From assembly GCA_028688955.1 (NCBI GenBank), contig JAQTXD010000002.1:1-64000 (forward strand): a stretch of DNA of 64,000 nucleotides. The letters run 5' to 3'. The first letter of the stretch is position 1, and every line of letters starts with the position of its first letter. The notes under the pieces were generated by a model. The model made no database searches, had not been told where the DNA came from, and was given only the letters and a program-made list of their open reading frames with translations. This stretch comes from Desulfuromonadaceae bacterium (lineage in GTDB: Bacteria; Desulfobacterota; Desulfuromonadia; Geobacterales; Pseudopelobacteraceae). The position numbers were made by a program, and so were the translations under genes. Shown one piece after another: positions 28,204-39,495 of this stretch.

Positions 28204-28554
28204 CCAAATAGAACAGCACCTGAGACAACGTACCTATCAAGTAGCTAACCGACTATAATTACTGAACACCAGCGAGGCTGGCAGCAACTACCGGGAGCGA
28301 AACACACTGTGAACGTTTCAGAATCAAGTAAACATATGCGTAGGGATAATCATACCTTTAGGCAACCGCTTCTGAGCCGGATGCCTAAAGGTATTTGTGC
28401 TTTGAAGACTCATTATTACTTTTAATGGCGCTGGCACCAGAGAGGTTCAGGCCAAATTGACTCCGAAAGGTGGTGAGCAACGGCATCAAGCTAATCTGAC
28501 AGTACGTTAACCGCAGTTGTACAAGCAACTAATCATACAATGGGAGGAACACAC
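28204..28554 (+). promoter_or_regulatory. Long structured 5' leader of the porin gene
   Basis: This 350-base stretch has no convincing reading frame. It holds a small hairpin CCAGC-gag-GCTGG (near 28269-28281) and a long one in which ATACCTTTAGGCA (28352-28364) is perfectly complementary to TGCCTAAAGGTAT (28382-28394) across a 17-base loop. No T-run follows the long hairpin, so it is not a standard terminator. The leader ends in the ribosome site GGGAGG. It matches no riboswitch class I can recognise; a regulatory leader is inferred from length and structure only. Confidence 0.45.
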
Positions 28555-29904
28555 ATGAATTTTAAAAAAACAGTAGCAATCGCAACAGCAGCAGGCGCAC
28601 TCGCAGCAATCTCCGTACCGGCATTTGCCTTTGAGAACGAGTTTCACGGTATGTACCGTCTGCGCGCAATTATGTCGAATTTTGAAAATGCAGATGCCAC
28701 ACTGGGAGGTGTTTTAGCAAAGGATGCGAAAACGATGATGGAATTTGAGCAGCGCGCACGCATTCAATATATTGCAAAAGCCAGTGACGACCTGAAACTG
28801 GTTACCCATTTTGAGATGGACTCAACATGGGGTGACAATTCAGGAGGCAACGGTGGTCGTGGAATTGGCGGCGCTGCCGGCGCTGACAGCGTGAACCTTG
28901 AAACAAAGAACGTGTATCTTGATTTTAACTGCCCACTGACCGGTGCAAATGTAAAATTGGGTATCCAGGGTTTCACTGATGCGTACAAGGGCATTTACTT
29001 CAACGATGATCTGGGTGGCGTATTCCTGAGTAAAAATCTCGGCGGTGTAAAAGCTACCGCTGGCTTTGCCCGTCTCTTTGATGGGACAACATGGACAGCA
29101 GCAGGAGCACTGAATGCGTCCAATGTTACTAGTGGTCGTAAAACTGCTGACCTCTACGTTTTAGACGCCAAATACAACCTTAACAAAGACATGACTGTAG
29201 GTGGTTCCTATTACCTGTACCGCAATGATATGACCTATAAGACTCAGGATGTTCATACGATAGGTGTTAATGCCGCAGCCAAAATGGGTACTGTAGCTGT
29301 TGATGGATTTGTTCTTCTGCAGGCAGGCGAGGATAGTGCCAGAAGAGATTTACTGGCATTTGCTGCACAGGTTGCAGCTAAGGCAGCGGTTGGTCCTGGC
29401 TCCTTGAGCGCTTCTATCCTGTACGCATCCGGCGATGACGGTAAAGACGCAAAGAAAAGTAGCGCCTTCCAGACCACACCGAATGGCGGTCCTGGCTCTT
29501 CAAGCACCTTTTATTCATCTAACATGGCGTTGCTTATGAGAACCATCTATGCTATGGATACTGACAAGGCTCTTGTGACTTCTACTAACAACGGCGACCA
29601 AGGCCTTCTTCTCGGCACGGTTGGTTTTGGTGCAGATATCAAGAAAGATCTTTCAGCCTCTGCAAACATTGGCGTTGGCATGGATGCTCAGCGTAATACA
29701 ACCACGAGTTCCAGCAGCAAATACATGGGAACTGAACTTAACGCATCTTTGAATTATAAGCTTTTCAGCAACCTCACCTCCACGTTTCAAGCAGCATATG
29801 TAGTATTGGGTGATCGTTACAAAGGTGTTGGTACTGGCGTTGCTGCTAATAAAACACCAGACAACCCTTACCTGACAGAAATTATGTTTAACTATACGTT
29901 CTAA
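28555..29904 (+). CDS. Outer-membrane porin
   Basis: Signal peptide with cleavage after VPAFA (residue 24), followed by about 425 residues of alternating beta-strand character with Gly/Asn-rich turns, ending in the barrel signature ...IMFNYTF with a terminal Phe. This is the form of trimeric porins and of Geobacter-type putative outer-membrane channels. The ATG at 28555 is chosen because GGGAGG lies 7 bases upstream; an ATG 15 bases earlier precedes the ribosome site. It is transcribed alone, between the promoter at 28168 and the terminator at 29929. The substrate is unknown; placement after the propionate genes may be chance. Confidence 0.8.
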   Translation: MNFKKTVAIATAAGALAAISVPAFAFENEFHGMYRLRAIMSNFENADATLGGVLAKDAKTMMEFEQRARIQYIAKASDDLKLVTHFEMDSTWGDNSGGNGGRGIGGAAGADSVNLETKNVYLDFNCPLTGANVKLGIQGFTDAYKGIYFNDDLGGVFLSKNLGGVKATAGFARLFDGTTWTAAGALNASNVTSGRKTADLYVLDAKYNLNKDMTVGGSYYLYRNDMTYKTQDVHTIGVNAAAKMGTVAVDGFVLLQAGEDSARRDLLAFAAQVAAKAAVGPGSLSASILYASGDDGKDAKKSSAFQTTPNGGPGSSSTFYSSNMALLMRTIYAMDTDKALVTSTNNGDQGLLLGTVGFGADIKKDLSASANIGVGMDAQRNTTTSSSSKYMGTELNASLNYKLFSNLTSTFQAAYVVLGDRYKGVGTGVAANKTPDNPYLTEIMFNYTF

Positions 29905-29928
29905 TTTTAAGATTAGCATATGAACGTG

Positions 29929-29957
29929 AGGGCGGGAGAAATCCCGCCCTTTTTTTT
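29929..29957 (+). terminator. Intrinsic terminator after the porin
   Basis: GGGCGGGA / TCCCGCCC stem with a GAAA loop and eight T residues. Confidence 0.92.
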
Positions 29958-30013
29958 GACCTGCGCGATGGGTTTGTGCCATAATCCGCAATCAAAAAAT
30001 GAACGGGGGAAAA

Positions 30014-31486
30014 ATGAAACCATTAATAGTCCTGTTTGCACTGCTGCTGGTGCCAATAACTGCGGTACCAACAATAGCCGCACAGGTGCGAGTATTCATG
30101 GGGGAGATCAACATTACGGGGGCACATAATCGCGATGAGTTGAAGACAACCATGCAGACGCTGTTAGCCTCCCGCCTGAGTGGTGACCGGGTTACCGTAG
30201 TTGGGAATGTAGCGGGGGCAGATGCAGTTATAAGCGCCACCTACATATCAATCGGCAAAATGTTCAGCATTGATGCAGTCGCGACACCGACAGCGGTTGG
30301 TAACACTGTTATCAGAGCGTTTGTCCAGGGCGACACCCAGGATGAGTTGATTCCGGCCGTCGGCAAACTGGCCGAAAAGCTTACCACAGAATTGGTCAAA
30401 TCATCCCATACTGCTCAACAGATTACTGCTGATACAACAGTCGCTAGTGCTGCCAAGACAAACGTAATGACAGCGGCAACCGGAGATTTTATCAAGCCAC
30501 GCGAGCTCGAAAAAGGTGCAGCCAATGGATGGATAAGCCAGCGCCTGAACGGTGCAGCCACTCTGATTGCGGTCGGCACAATCTTAAAGGACGGTAGTCG
30601 GGATATTTTTCTGGCAGAAGAAAGACGGCTTGCCTATTACCGTCAGGAAAAAGAAATGAAACTGGTGGCTGAGATGGAACTCAAACCCGCTGATAAAATC
30701 ATTTCTCTGGATACGATAACAGGCGGCGATGGTTCTCTCGATATATATCTGACGATAATCCGCTCAGGTGAATTATCATCACAAGTCTGGCGCGTCAAAG
30801 GTGATTCCCTGGTTATGGTCGCAGAGAAACTCCCCTACTACTTCCGCAGCACTGCTCTGTCCGGAGGGGCAAAGAAGCTCTATGCCCAGAGCATGGGACG
30901 CGACGATGATTTCTTTGGTGAAGTTGCCGAAGCAACTCGAGTCGGCGCTACCATTAATTTGAAGAATCCGCTCAAAATGCCACGCTTCGGGACAATCTAC
31001 AGTTTCAATCAGTTTCGCGACCGCGACGGCAAGACCTTTACTGCCGTCATTAATCCCGACGGTTACGTAATCGTATATGACGAACAGTTGAAAGAACTCT
31101 GGCGCAGTAATGACAAGTTCGGTGGTTCAGAATTGTTTTTCCAGAAAGAGGATGATGCGAATCAACGTGTGTCCGGTGACAGATTCCGGTGGATTTTCCA
31201 GAATCAACGCATCCAGGTCACATCAAAAGGTGAACTTCTGGTCGGCAAGAACGACGGCTTCTGGGTGCTGGGTAACGCCCGCTCGTACAAACGTGGTGCG
31301 GTTTACTGTCTGACATGGAACGGGTCAAGTCTTGAAGAGAAGTGGCGAACTCGCGAGACCCAGAACTATATGCCAGACTACTTTTTTGATGAAACCCGTA
31401 ATGAACTGCTATTTCTGCAGACAGTGCAACGACCAGGCATTTCAAATCGTGGAGCGTCATCGCTCTCTATCAAAAAAGTCGAGTAG
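30014..31486 (+). CDS. Secreted protein with C-terminal beta-propeller-like repeats, function unknown
   Basis: Signal peptide with cleavage near TIAA (residue 22). Residues 25-130 look like the TolB-N/CsgG-type alpha/beta domain found in lipoprotein-assembly and flagellar accessory proteins (RVFMGEINITG ... LASRLSGDRVTVVG). The rest (about 170-490) has repeating beta-rich stretches with DGS and DGK turns, like FG-GAP/VCBS propellers, e.g. DTITGGDGSLDIYLTI and NPDGYVIVYDEQLKELWRS. The ATG at 30014 with GGGGG upstream is used. It stands alone between two hairpins. An envelope role is inferred; no enzyme motif is seen. Confidence 0.65.
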   Translation: MKPLIVLFALLLVPITAVPTIAAQVRVFMGEINITGAHNRDELKTTMQTLLASRLSGDRVTVVGNVAGADAVISATYISIGKMFSIDAVATPTAVGNTVIRAFVQGDTQDELIPAVGKLAEKLTTELVKSSHTAQQITADTTVASAAKTNVMTAATGDFIKPRELEKGAANGWISQRLNGAATLIAVGTILKDGSRDIFLAEERRLAYYRQEKEMKLVAEMELKPADKIISLDTITGGDGSLDIYLTIIRSGELSSQVWRVKGDSLVMVAEKLPYYFRSTALSGGAKKLYAQSMGRDDDFFGEVAEATRVGATINLKNPLKMPRFGTIYSFNQFRDRDGKTFTAVINPDGYVIVYDEQLKELWRSNDKFGGSELFFQKEDDANQRVSGDRFRWIFQNQRIQVTSKGELLVGKNDGFWVLGNARSYKRGAVYCLTWNGSSLEEKWRTRETQNYMPDYFFDETRNELLFLQTVQRPGISNRGASSLSIKKVE

Positions 31487-31502
31487 CTGAATACCGAAGA
31501 CA

Positions 31503-31530
31503 CATGGCGGGAGCGATCCCGCCATGTTTG
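31503..31530 (+). terminator. Perfect hairpin, probable terminator before parA
   Basis: CATGGCGGGA (31503-31512) and TCCCGCCATG (31517-31526) enclose a GCGA tetraloop. The following T-run is short (TTTGTGG), so termination may be weak. Confidence 0.55.
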
Positions 31531-31541
31531 TGGTCTTTCCT

Positions 31542-31570
31542 TTGACGATTGACAGGGACTGTGCTACATT
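31542..31570 (+). promoter_or_regulatory. Promoter for parA-parB
   Basis: TTGACG at 31542-31547 and TACATT at 31565-31570 with a 17-base spacer; start expected about 55 bases before parA. Confidence 0.5.
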
Positions 31571-31630
31571 CCCGCCACGCAAAACTCGAAGTACGATTTC
31601 AGAAGTATCCACTGAAAAGAGCCCAATCCC

Positions 31631-32413
31631 TTGAAATTACACTCAAAGATCATTTGTATCGCCAACCAGAAAGGCGGCGTCGGAAAAACAACTACTGCCG
31701 TCAACCTTGCAGCGTGCCTTGCTGCAGCTGAAAAGCCGACCCTGCTTGTCGACATTGACCCTCAGGGCAACGCCACCAGTGGAGTTGGAGTGGACAAGTC
31801 CACTCTCAAGCAAACAGTCTACGACACATTAATTAATGAGATTGATGCAAGCGGGTTGATTGTTGACACCGGACATCCGTTTCTGCATATCCTGCCGGCA
31901 AACTCTGATCTTGCCGGTGCGGAACTGGAATTGGCATCGGAGATTGGTCGTGAGCAACGGCTTAAATTTGTCCTCTCCTCACTGGTTGAGAAGTACAGCT
32001 ATATCATCATCGATTGCCCGCCATCATTAAATCTTCTGACCATCAATGCCATGACAGCAGCAGACTCAGTACTGATACCTCTTCAGTGCGAATTCTACGC
32101 TATGGAGGGTTTTTCACAGATACTGCGCACAATCAAATTGATCCAGAAGATGATTAATCCGCTTTTGAAGATAGAGGGTATTCTTTTAACCATGTACGAT
32201 GCCCGCAGCAACCTGGGAAAAGATGTTGCGGAAGAGATCCGTGCCCACTTCCCTGACCAGGTATTTGAGTCAATAATCCCCCGTAACGTACGATTAGCAG
32301 AGGCTCCCAGCCACGGTAAGCCGGTAATATATTATGATATCACCTCACGCGGGGCAGCCAGCTACCTGCAACTGGCACGTGAAATTATTCAGAGGGAGAA
32401 CCAGAATGGCTAG
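31631..32413 (+). CDS. parA: Chromosome partitioning ATPase ParA (Soj)
   Basis: Deviant-Walker ATPase that drives segregation of ParB-parS complexes. The P-loop KGGVGKTT is at residues 14-21, followed by [14 protein letters not shown] and the switch region [14 protein letters not shown]. 260 residues is typical of chromosomal ParA. The start is a TTG with a poor ribosome site (AAGAG about 10 bases away); no ATG exists before the P-loop, so TTG is the best candidate. The 3' end overlaps parB by 8 bases. The pair directly precedes the ATP synthase genes. Confidence 0.93.
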   Translation: MKLHSKIICIANQKGGVGKTTTAVNLAACLAAAEKPTLLVDIDPQGNATSGVGVDKSTLKQTVYDTLINEIDASGLIVDTGHPFLHILPANSDLAGAELELASEIGREQRLKFVLSSLVEKYSYIIIDCPPSLNLLTINAMTAADSVLIPLQCEFYAMEGFSQILRTIKLIQKMINPLLKIEGILLTMYDARSNLGKDVAEEIRAHFPDQVFESIIPRNVRLAEAPSHGKPVIYYDITSRGAASYLQLAREIIQRENQNG

Positions 32414-33260
32414 AATTGGCGGCCTCGGCAAAGGGATGGCTGCGCTGTTGCACGTAACAGAAACGGTCGATGAGTCCAGGAATTATTTTGTGTGCCCGAT
32501 CGAAAAGATTCACCCGAACCGGAACCAGCCGCGGAAGCATTTTGCGGCTGACAAACTTGACGAACTGGCCGCTTCTATCCGCGAAAAGGGGATAATACAG
32601 CCGCTGGTTGTCACCCGGAAGGACGACGGTTATGAGATTATCGCCGGTGAACGCCGCTGGCGGGCTGCTCAAAAAGCTGGGCTTCATGAAATCCCGATTG
32701 TTATCCGTGAGGCGACACCGGATGCTGTAATGGAACTTGCGCTCATCGAGAACATTCAGCGGCAGGACCTGAATGCTATTGAAGAGGCCCAGGCATATCG
32801 TTCATTGGTTGAGCAATTCAGCATCTCGCAGGAAGATGTTGCTCGCAGGGTCGGAAAGAATCGCACAACAGTGACCAACTCACTCCGGCTCCTCAAGCTG
32901 CCTCATGAGATACAGCAGGACATCGTAGAGGAACGCCTCAGCATGGGACATGCACGTGCCCTGCTGTCACTTGACAGTAGCGAGCAGATTGAAAAAGCCC
33001 GCCACGAAATACTGCATCGACAGCTCAGCGTCCGGGCAACTGAAGAGCTCGTACGCAAACTCAAACTCAATCCCCATCCAATACCCGCCAAACGTTTGCA
33101 GCAACCCGACTTGCTGATGTCGTCACTCGAAGAGCAGCTGCAGAAGCGCTTCCAGTCACGTGTAGCAATTCGGAAAGTAGGTTCCAAAGGTGGCCGGCTT
33201 GAAATTCATTTCAGTGATTCGGATGAACTTACCCGCATAATTGACATGCTGGACATGTGA
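32406..33260 (+). CDS. parB: Chromosome partitioning protein ParB (Spo0J)
   Basis: CTP-dependent parS-binding clamp. The [10 protein letters not shown] start is characteristic of chromosomal ParB; the N-terminal domain has the CTP/arginine motif [16 protein letters not shown], followed by [14 protein letters not shown], the helix-turn-helix [25 protein letters not shown] written as two abutting helices, and the C-terminal dimer domain. The ATG at 32406 overlaps the parA stop; an in-frame extension inside parA is rejected because homology begins at MARIGGLG. 284 residues. No full parS site was found in the window. Confidence 0.95.
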   Translation: MARIGGLGKGMAALLHVTETVDESRNYFVCPIEKIHPNRNQPRKHFAADKLDELAASIREKGIIQPLVVTRKDDGYEIIAGERRWRAAQKAGLHEIPIVIREATPDAVMELALIENIQRQDLNAIEEAQAYRSLVEQFSISQEDVARRVGKNRTTVTNSLRLLKLPHEIQQDIVEERLSMGHARALLSLDSSEQIEKARHEILHRQLSVRATEELVRKLKLNPHPIPAKRLQQPDLLMSSLEEQLQKRFQSRVAIRKVGSKGGRLEIHFSDSDELTRIIDMLDM

Positions 33261-33336
33261 AACAAGAAAATTAAATACGCTGCTTCATTCATTTAACTTG
33301 ACATCGATTCGATAACTATGATAGTTACCCTCAGTT

Positions 33337-33367
33337 TTGAACCTGTATCTCGGTATACTGTATACAA
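33337..33367 (+). promoter_or_regulatory. Probable atp operon promoter with palindromic operator
   Basis: TTGAAC at 33337-33342 and TATACA at 33361-33366 (18-base spacer). The -10 lies in CTGTATACAA (33358-33367), nine of ten bases identical to the palindrome before the XRE-cupin regulator gene, and a second GTATAC sits just upstream at 33353-33358. Confidence 0.4.
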
Positions 33368-33394
33368 CTAAAGCATGCCTGCAAGGGGTAGGTC

Positions 33395-33820
33395 GTGATT
33401 GAATTAAATTTATCGTTCGTAATCCAGCTGATCAATTTCGGCATACTCGTCCTCGTACTTAACGTCTTTCTGTACAAACCGATCCGTAAGGTTCTGGCTG
33501 ACCGTCGTCAGGTAATCGATTCCGCCCGAGAAAAGACGGTTTCGGTTGATGCGGAAGTACAGAGTAAAATGGCCCAGTATGAGGCCCGTTTGAATGCGGC
33601 AAAGACTGAAGCAGGTGCCCGACGTGCAGATGCGCTGAAAGTGGCCCAGGCCGAAGAGACTGCAGTACTTGAAAAAGCGCGCAAACAGGCAACCGATTCA
33701 CTCGCTTCAATTCGTGAAAAAGTTGCTAAAGAAGCTGGTGAAGCGCGGGAACTGCTGAAAAAGCAGGCCGAGGTTCTGTCCGGTGACATTTGTGAGAAAA
33801 TCCTCGGGAGGAGCCTGTAG
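33395..33820 (+). CDS. ATP synthase F0 subunit b' (first b-type stalk subunit)
   Basis: Peripheral-stalk subunit joining F1 to the membrane. One N-terminal membrane helix (about residues 5-28, FVIQLINFGILVLVLNVFLY) is followed by a long charged coiled coil rich in Ala, Lys and Glu. 141 residues without a signal peptide fits the b' type. The GTG start is supported by AAGGGG upstream. It opens the operon b'-b-delta-alpha-gamma-beta-epsilon and is followed with no gap by atpF. A b/b' heterodimer is expected. Confidence 0.9.
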   Translation: MIELNLSFVIQLINFGILVLVLNVFLYKPIRKVLADRRQVIDSAREKTVSVDAEVQSKMAQYEARLNAAKTEAGARRADALKVAQAEETAVLEKARKQATDSLASIREKVAKEAGEARELLKKQAEVLSGDICEKILGRSL

Positions 33821-34432
33821 ATGAATGTGGTATCCGATCGCACTAAAAAAATAATCATCACGCTGGCATATATGTCCGCACTTGTTCTGGTAGCTTCAGC
33901 AGGATTTGCATCTGAAGGGGGCGGCGGAGCACACCACCCTGACAGTGGTGCGCAGATGAAGGACTTTGGCTGGCGCGTACTTAACTTTGCTGTACTGCTT
34001 GGCATAATTATCTGGGCACTCAAAAAAGCTGATGTAAAAGGTTCGCTGGCAGCACGTCAGGTTGAAATTGCTGCAAGCCTGAAAGATGCCGAGGCAGCTC
34101 GTGATGCGGCGGAAGCAAAATTACGCGAGTACAGCACCAGGCTCGACCAGGCATCGAAGGAAATTGACGAACTTCACGCTGCGATTGTACGTGAAGGGGA
34201 GCAGGAAAAGAGCCGAATTATTGCAGAGGCAAATAATGCCGCAGCAAAAATAGTTGCCCAGGCAGCGCTCTCTGCTGAGCAGGAAACAGTAAAAGCCCGC
34301 AATGAACTGCGTGCAGAAGCGGCCAGGCTTGCAGTTGAAATTGCAACCGGCAAGCTGACGGGCGCTATTCAGAAAAGCGACCACGACCGATTTGTCGGTG
34401 AATATCTTGACAAGGTGGTACAGATCCAGTGA
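33821..34432 (+). CDS. atpF: ATP synthase F0 subunit b
   Basis: Second stalk subunit. Residues 10-31 form a signal-peptide-like hydrophobic stretch ending in AGFASEGGGG, followed by a His-rich spacer, the true membrane helix (about 48-66, WRVLNFAVLLGIIIWALKK) and a coiled coil to residue 203. The extra N-terminal segment makes it longer than the roughly 156-residue Escherichia coli protein and is usual in deltaproteobacteria. RBS GGGAGGAG lies inside the end of the b' gene. Its stop overlaps the atpH GTG (GTGA). Confidence 0.92.
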   Translation: MNVVSDRTKKIIITLAYMSALVLVASAGFASEGGGGAHHPDSGAQMKDFGWRVLNFAVLLGIIIWALKKADVKGSLAARQVEIAASLKDAEAARDAAEAKLREYSTRLDQASKEIDELHAAIVREGEQEKSRIIAEANNAAAKIVAQAALSAEQETVKARNELRAEAARLAVEIATGKLTGAIQKSDHDRFVGEYLDKVVQIQ

Positions 34433-34971
34433 TCAATAACGCGCTTGCGAAACGATACGCCAAAGCACTCGTACAGCTTGGATCGGAAGGTGGCTTGATT
34501 GACCGCTTCCGTGATGAGCTTGCTGTAATTGACGGTATATTCAGCAGCAGTTCTGAACTGCGTGCGGCATTTGCTGACCCGGCTCTCACACAGATTCAGA
34601 AAAAGTCCATTATGAAAGAACTGGCTGAAAAGTCTGCCTGTTCGGAACTGGTGAGCAACTTTCTGATGCTGCTGGTTGACAAGAACCGCGTTGCGTTCCT
34701 CGGACAGATAGTCCAGACCTACGAAACATTAGCCGACGAATTTTCCGGCGTGATCCGTCCGTTGATAACAACGGCATTCCCGTTGGACAGTGTCCAGATA
34801 GCAGCAATTCAGGGCGCCCTAGAAAAGAAGAGCGGAAAAAAAGTTGTGCCGCAAATGGTGGTTGATGCTTCGCTGCTGGGTGGTGTCGTAACCCAGATTG
34901 GCGACATTGCCTACGATAACAGTGTCAGGACTCAGCTTAAACGGATTAAAGATATATTACAGAAGGGGTAG
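34429..34971 (+). CDS. atpH: ATP synthase F1 subunit delta
   Basis: Connects the b stalk to the top of the alpha3-beta3 head. N-terminal helical bundle starting [15 protein letters not shown], and C-terminal motif [22 protein letters not shown] split at the usual point of the family signature. 180 residues. GTG start overlapping the atpF stop by four bases indicates translational coupling. atpA follows after 8 bases. Confidence 0.96.
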   Translation: MINNALAKRYAKALVQLGSEGGLIDRFRDELAVIDGIFSSSSELRAAFADPALTQIQKKSIMKELAEKSACSELVSNFLMLLVDKNRVAFLGQIVQTYETLADEFSGVIRPLITTAFPLDSVQIAAIQGALEKKSGKKVVPQMVVDASLLGGVVTQIGDIAYDNSVRTQLKRIKDILQKG

Positions 34972-34979
34972 GAGCATCC

Positions 34980-36488
34980 ATGGAAATCAGAGCCGAAGAG
35001 ATCAGCGAGATTATCAAAAAACAGATCAAAGAGTATGGCAAAGAAGTTGAAGTGTCTGAAACCGGCACTATCATCTCAATCGGCGACGGTATTGCCCGTA
35101 TTCACGGCCTGGCTGGTGCCATGGCTGGCGAGTTGTTGGAGTTCCCCGGCGGCGTAACCGGTATGGTTCTCAACCTTGAGGAAGATAACGTCGGAGCGGC
35201 TATTCTCGGCGAATTCTCCGAGATCAAGGAAGGCGACACCGTCAAGAGAACCGGCCGCATTACCGAAGTCCCGGTAGGCGATGCTTTGATTGGTCGAGTT
35301 GTCAACGCAATCGGTCAGCCGATCGATGGCAAAGGCGCAATCAACACCAATAACTTTAGCAAGGTTGAGATCAAAGCCCCCGGTATTGTTGACCGTAAAT
35401 CGGTTCATCAGCCGATGGCTACCGGCCTTAAAGCTATTGACTCGATGGTACCGATCGGCCGTGGACAACGTGAGCTCATCATCGGCGACCGTCAAACCGG
35501 CAAGACCGCTGTTGCCATCGATACAATCATTAACCAGAAGGGTGGCGATGTTGTCTGTATCTACGTTGCTATCGGCCAGAAACGATCAACTGTTGCCCAG
35601 GTTGTATCAAAACTGACTGAGCATGGCGCTATGGATTACACCATAGTTGTTGCTGCAACCGCTTCCGAATCAGCACCGCTCCAGTTTATCGCGCCATATA
35701 CCGGCGTTACTATGGGTGAGTTTTTCCGTGACACTGGTAAACATGCCCTGATTATTTATGATGACCTTTCCAAGCAGGCTGTTGCCTATCGTCAGCTTTC
35801 GCTGCTGCTTCGCCGCCCACCAGGTCGTGAGGCATATCCGGGTGACGTTTTCTATCTGCACAGCCGCCTGCTGGAACGCGCCTGTAAATTGTCTGATGCA
35901 CGTGGTGCCGGTTCTTTAACCGCACTGCCGATCATTGAAACCCAGGCCGGCGACGTTTCGGCGTATATTCCTACAAACGTTATTTCAATTACTGACGGCC
36001 AGATTTATCTGGAGTCCGACCTTTTCTTCTCCGGCGTCCGTCCGGCTATTAACGTTGGTCTCTCGGTTTCCCGAGTCGGTGGTTCTGCACAGACAAAATC
36101 AATGAAGCAGGTTGCCGGTACCCTCCGTCTTGACCTTGCACAGTATCGCGAGATGGCAGCATTTGCACAGTTCGGATCCGATTTGGACAAAGCGACTCAA
36201 ATGCAGCTGGAGCGCGGTGTACGTCTTGTTGAGATTCTCAAGCAGCCTCAGTATCGTCCAATTCCGAACGAAAAGCAGGTTCTTGTTATCTTTGCCGCCA
36301 ATAATGGTTTCCTCGATGAGTATCCCGTGTCAGCACTTCGTAAGTACGAAACAGAACTCTATGCGTTCTTTGATAACCGTCAGGCCGAACTGCTTGCAGA
36401 ACTGCGCGACAAAAAGGCGATCGATGACGACATGAAAAGCAGAATCATTGCCGCAATGGGCCAGTTGAAGAAAGAATTTACCGCGTAA
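34980..36488 (+). CDS. atpA: ATP synthase F1 subunit alpha
   Basis: Non-catalytic nucleotide-binding subunit. P-loop GDRQTGKT at residues 169-176; the family signature [14 protein letters not shown] is present; N-terminal beta-barrel begins about residue 25. 502 residues is standard. RBS GGAG 6 bases upstream. Codon and sequence quality are typical of a highly expressed gene. Confidence 0.98.
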   Translation: MEIRAEEISEIIKKQIKEYGKEVEVSETGTIISIGDGIARIHGLAGAMAGELLEFPGGVTGMVLNLEEDNVGAAILGEFSEIKEGDTVKRTGRITEVPVGDALIGRVVNAIGQPIDGKGAINTNNFSKVEIKAPGIVDRKSVHQPMATGLKAIDSMVPIGRGQRELIIGDRQTGKTAVAIDTIINQKGGDVVCIYVAIGQKRSTVAQVVSKLTEHGAMDYTIVVAATASESAPLQFIAPYTGVTMGEFFRDTGKHALIIYDDLSKQAVAYRQLSLLLRRPPGREAYPGDVFYLHSRLLERACKLSDARGAGSLTALPIIETQAGDVSAYIPTNVISITDGQIYLESDLFFSGVRPAINVGLSVSRVGGSAQTKSMKQVAGTLRLDLAQYREMAAFAQFGSDLDKATQMQLERGVRLVEILKQPQYRPIPNEKQVLVIFAANNGFLDEYPVSALRKYETELYAFFDNRQAELLAELRDKKAIDDDMKSRIIAAMGQLKKEFTA

Positions 36489-36506
36489 TCAAGGACGGTT
36501 TGAGAT

Positions 36507-37373
36507 ATGGCAAGCCTTAAAAGCATTAAAAAACGGATCGTCTCCGTAAAAAATACGCGCCAGATAACCAAGGCCATGAAAATGGTTTCGGCGGCAAAAC
36601 TGCGCCGTGCCCAGGAAAATGTAGTTGCTGCTCGCCCGTATGCAAAAAAACTGGGTGAAGTGCTGCAGAACCTGTCGGCAAACCTTGAGGGCGATCTGCA
36701 CCCGCTACTTGAAAAACGCGAAGCAAAGAAACTTCTTCTGATTGTTCTTACTTCGGATCGTGGTCTCTGCGGTGGTTTCAACACCAACCTCTGCAAGGCT
36801 GCTGACCGTTATATCAAAGAAAAATCCGCTTCGTACGAGCAGATCAGCGTTATGACCGTCGGCCGTAAGGGCTATGAATTTCTGAAAAGCCGCTATACGG
36901 TATATAAAAACTTCGCCAACGTTCTGGCAAAGCCAAACTACCAGACAGCAGCGATGCTGGCCCAGGAAGTAATCGACGGCTTTGTGGCTGAAGAGTACGA
37001 CCAGGTTGAGCTTCTCTACAACTCATTCCGCACTGTCATGACACAGGATATAACCTTCCAGCAGATGTTGCCGGTGGTTCCTGAAAAAGCGGCTGAAACC
37101 GAAGAAACTCCGGTTGAATTCATTTATGAACCAACTGTTAAAGAATTACTCGCGGAGATACTGCCGAAGAACATCGAGGTTCAACTCTTCAAGGCTATGC
37201 TTGAAACAGTTGCCGGTGAACATGGCGCACGCATGACAGCTATGGACAGTGCATCAAAGAACGCCAACGAAATGATCGGCAAACTGACACTCCAGTACAA
37301 CCGTGCTCGTCAGGCCGCCATTACAACGGAGCTGATGGAAATCATCTCCGGTTCCGAATCAATTAAAGGTTAA
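36507..37373 (+). CDS. atpG: ATP synthase F1 subunit gamma
   Basis: Central rotor shaft. The N-terminal helix [20 protein letters not shown] and the C-terminal signature [20 protein letters not shown] are both present, with the Rossmann-like middle domain between. 288 residues. Lies 18 bases after atpA. Confidence 0.98.
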   Translation: MASLKSIKKRIVSVKNTRQITKAMKMVSAAKLRRAQENVVAARPYAKKLGEVLQNLSANLEGDLHPLLEKREAKKLLLIVLTSDRGLCGGFNTNLCKAADRYIKEKSASYEQISVMTVGRKGYEFLKSRYTVYKNFANVLAKPNYQTAAMLAQEVIDGFVAEEYDQVELLYNSFRTVMTQDITFQQMLPVVPEKAAETEETPVEFIYEPTVKELLAEILPKNIEVQLFKAMLETVAGEHGARMTAMDSASKNANEMIGKLTLQYNRARQAAITTELMEIISGSESIKG

Positions 37374-37396
37374 TACTTTTACGTAACACTATATGA

Positions 37397-38842
<1,446 letters not shown>

Positions 38843-38883
38843 TTAACCTTACGGGAGACGATCTCCCTAACAAGGAATGATAT

Positions 38884-39300
38884 ATGGCTGAAAAGATGAA
38901 ACTCGAAATAGTTACACCATATAAAAAAGTTGTTGAAACTGAGGTTGAGGAAGTCACTGCATCCGGAAGACTTGGTGAGTTCGGGGTATTACCCGGCCAT
39001 GCACCATTTTTGACATCGCTTAAAATCGGTGAACTTGCCTACAAAAACAATGGCGTTACTGAGCACATGTCCCTCAACTGGGGTTATTTTGAAGTTCAGG
39101 ACGACAAAATCATTGTTCTTGTAGAGACAGCAGAGACCGCAGCAGAGATCGATGTGGAGCGTGCCAAAGCCGCTCTTGGGCGTGCTGAGGAAGCTCTCAA
39201 AAAACTGACCCAGGAAGACAAACAACACAGAATTTATGAGTTGGCTCTTGAGCGTGCAATCATCCGCATGCAGGTAGCTGGTAAAGCCGTTCGTAAATAA
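38884..39300 (+). CDS. atpC: ATP synthase F1 subunit epsilon
   Basis: Rotor subunit that couples gamma to the c-ring and can inhibit hydrolysis. N-terminal beta-sandwich (GRLGEFGVLPGHAPFLTSLK) and C-terminal two-helix arm rich in Ala/Glu. 138 residues. Last gene of the operon, followed by a terminator at 39328. Subunits a and c (atpB, atpE) are not in this window and must be encoded elsewhere. Confidence 0.97.
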   Translation: MAEKMKLEIVTPYKKVVETEVEEVTASGRLGEFGVLPGHAPFLTSLKIGELAYKNNGVTEHMSLNWGYFEVQDDKIIVLVETAETAAEIDVERAKAALGRAEEALKKLTQEDKQHRIYELALERAIIRMQVAGKAVRK

Positions 39301-39327
39301 TTACCTGTTTATTTAATCAGCTTCACA

Positions 39328-39361
39328 GAAAGAGCGGCAGATATGCCGCTCTTTCTCTTTT
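39328..39361 (+). terminator. Intrinsic terminator of the ATP synthase operon
   Basis: GAAAGAGCGGCA (39328-39339) pairs perfectly with TGCCGCTCTTTC (39344-39355) across a GATA loop, then TCTTTTT. Confidence 0.92.
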
Positions 39362-39495
39362 TATAATCATTATTCTCAACCATTTTTCTACATTTCATAC
39401 AAAACAGCACCTTTTGTGGTGCAAGAAGTTTGTGTCGCAGAGTAGTATTGTAGACATCCAGGTTGGATATGACTCTCACGTCTGAAGGAGATTTT

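Noticed and set aside
28211-28350. TPP-riboswitch-like words CTGAGA and GCGTAGGGA in the porin leader
   Set aside because: The required ACCTGATC element between them is missing and the spacing is far too long.
28430-28510. Glycine-riboswitch-like stretch (CCGAAAGG ... GAGCAA) in the porin leader
   Set aside because: Lacks the paired GGAGAG/CUCUCAGG helix and the second aptamer; similarity is limited to a few bases.
33246-33262. parS-like half site (ATGTGAAACA) at the end of parB
   Set aside because: Only the right half matches the parS consensus (about 10 of 16 bases overall); the left half is unrelated and the site lies in coding sequence.
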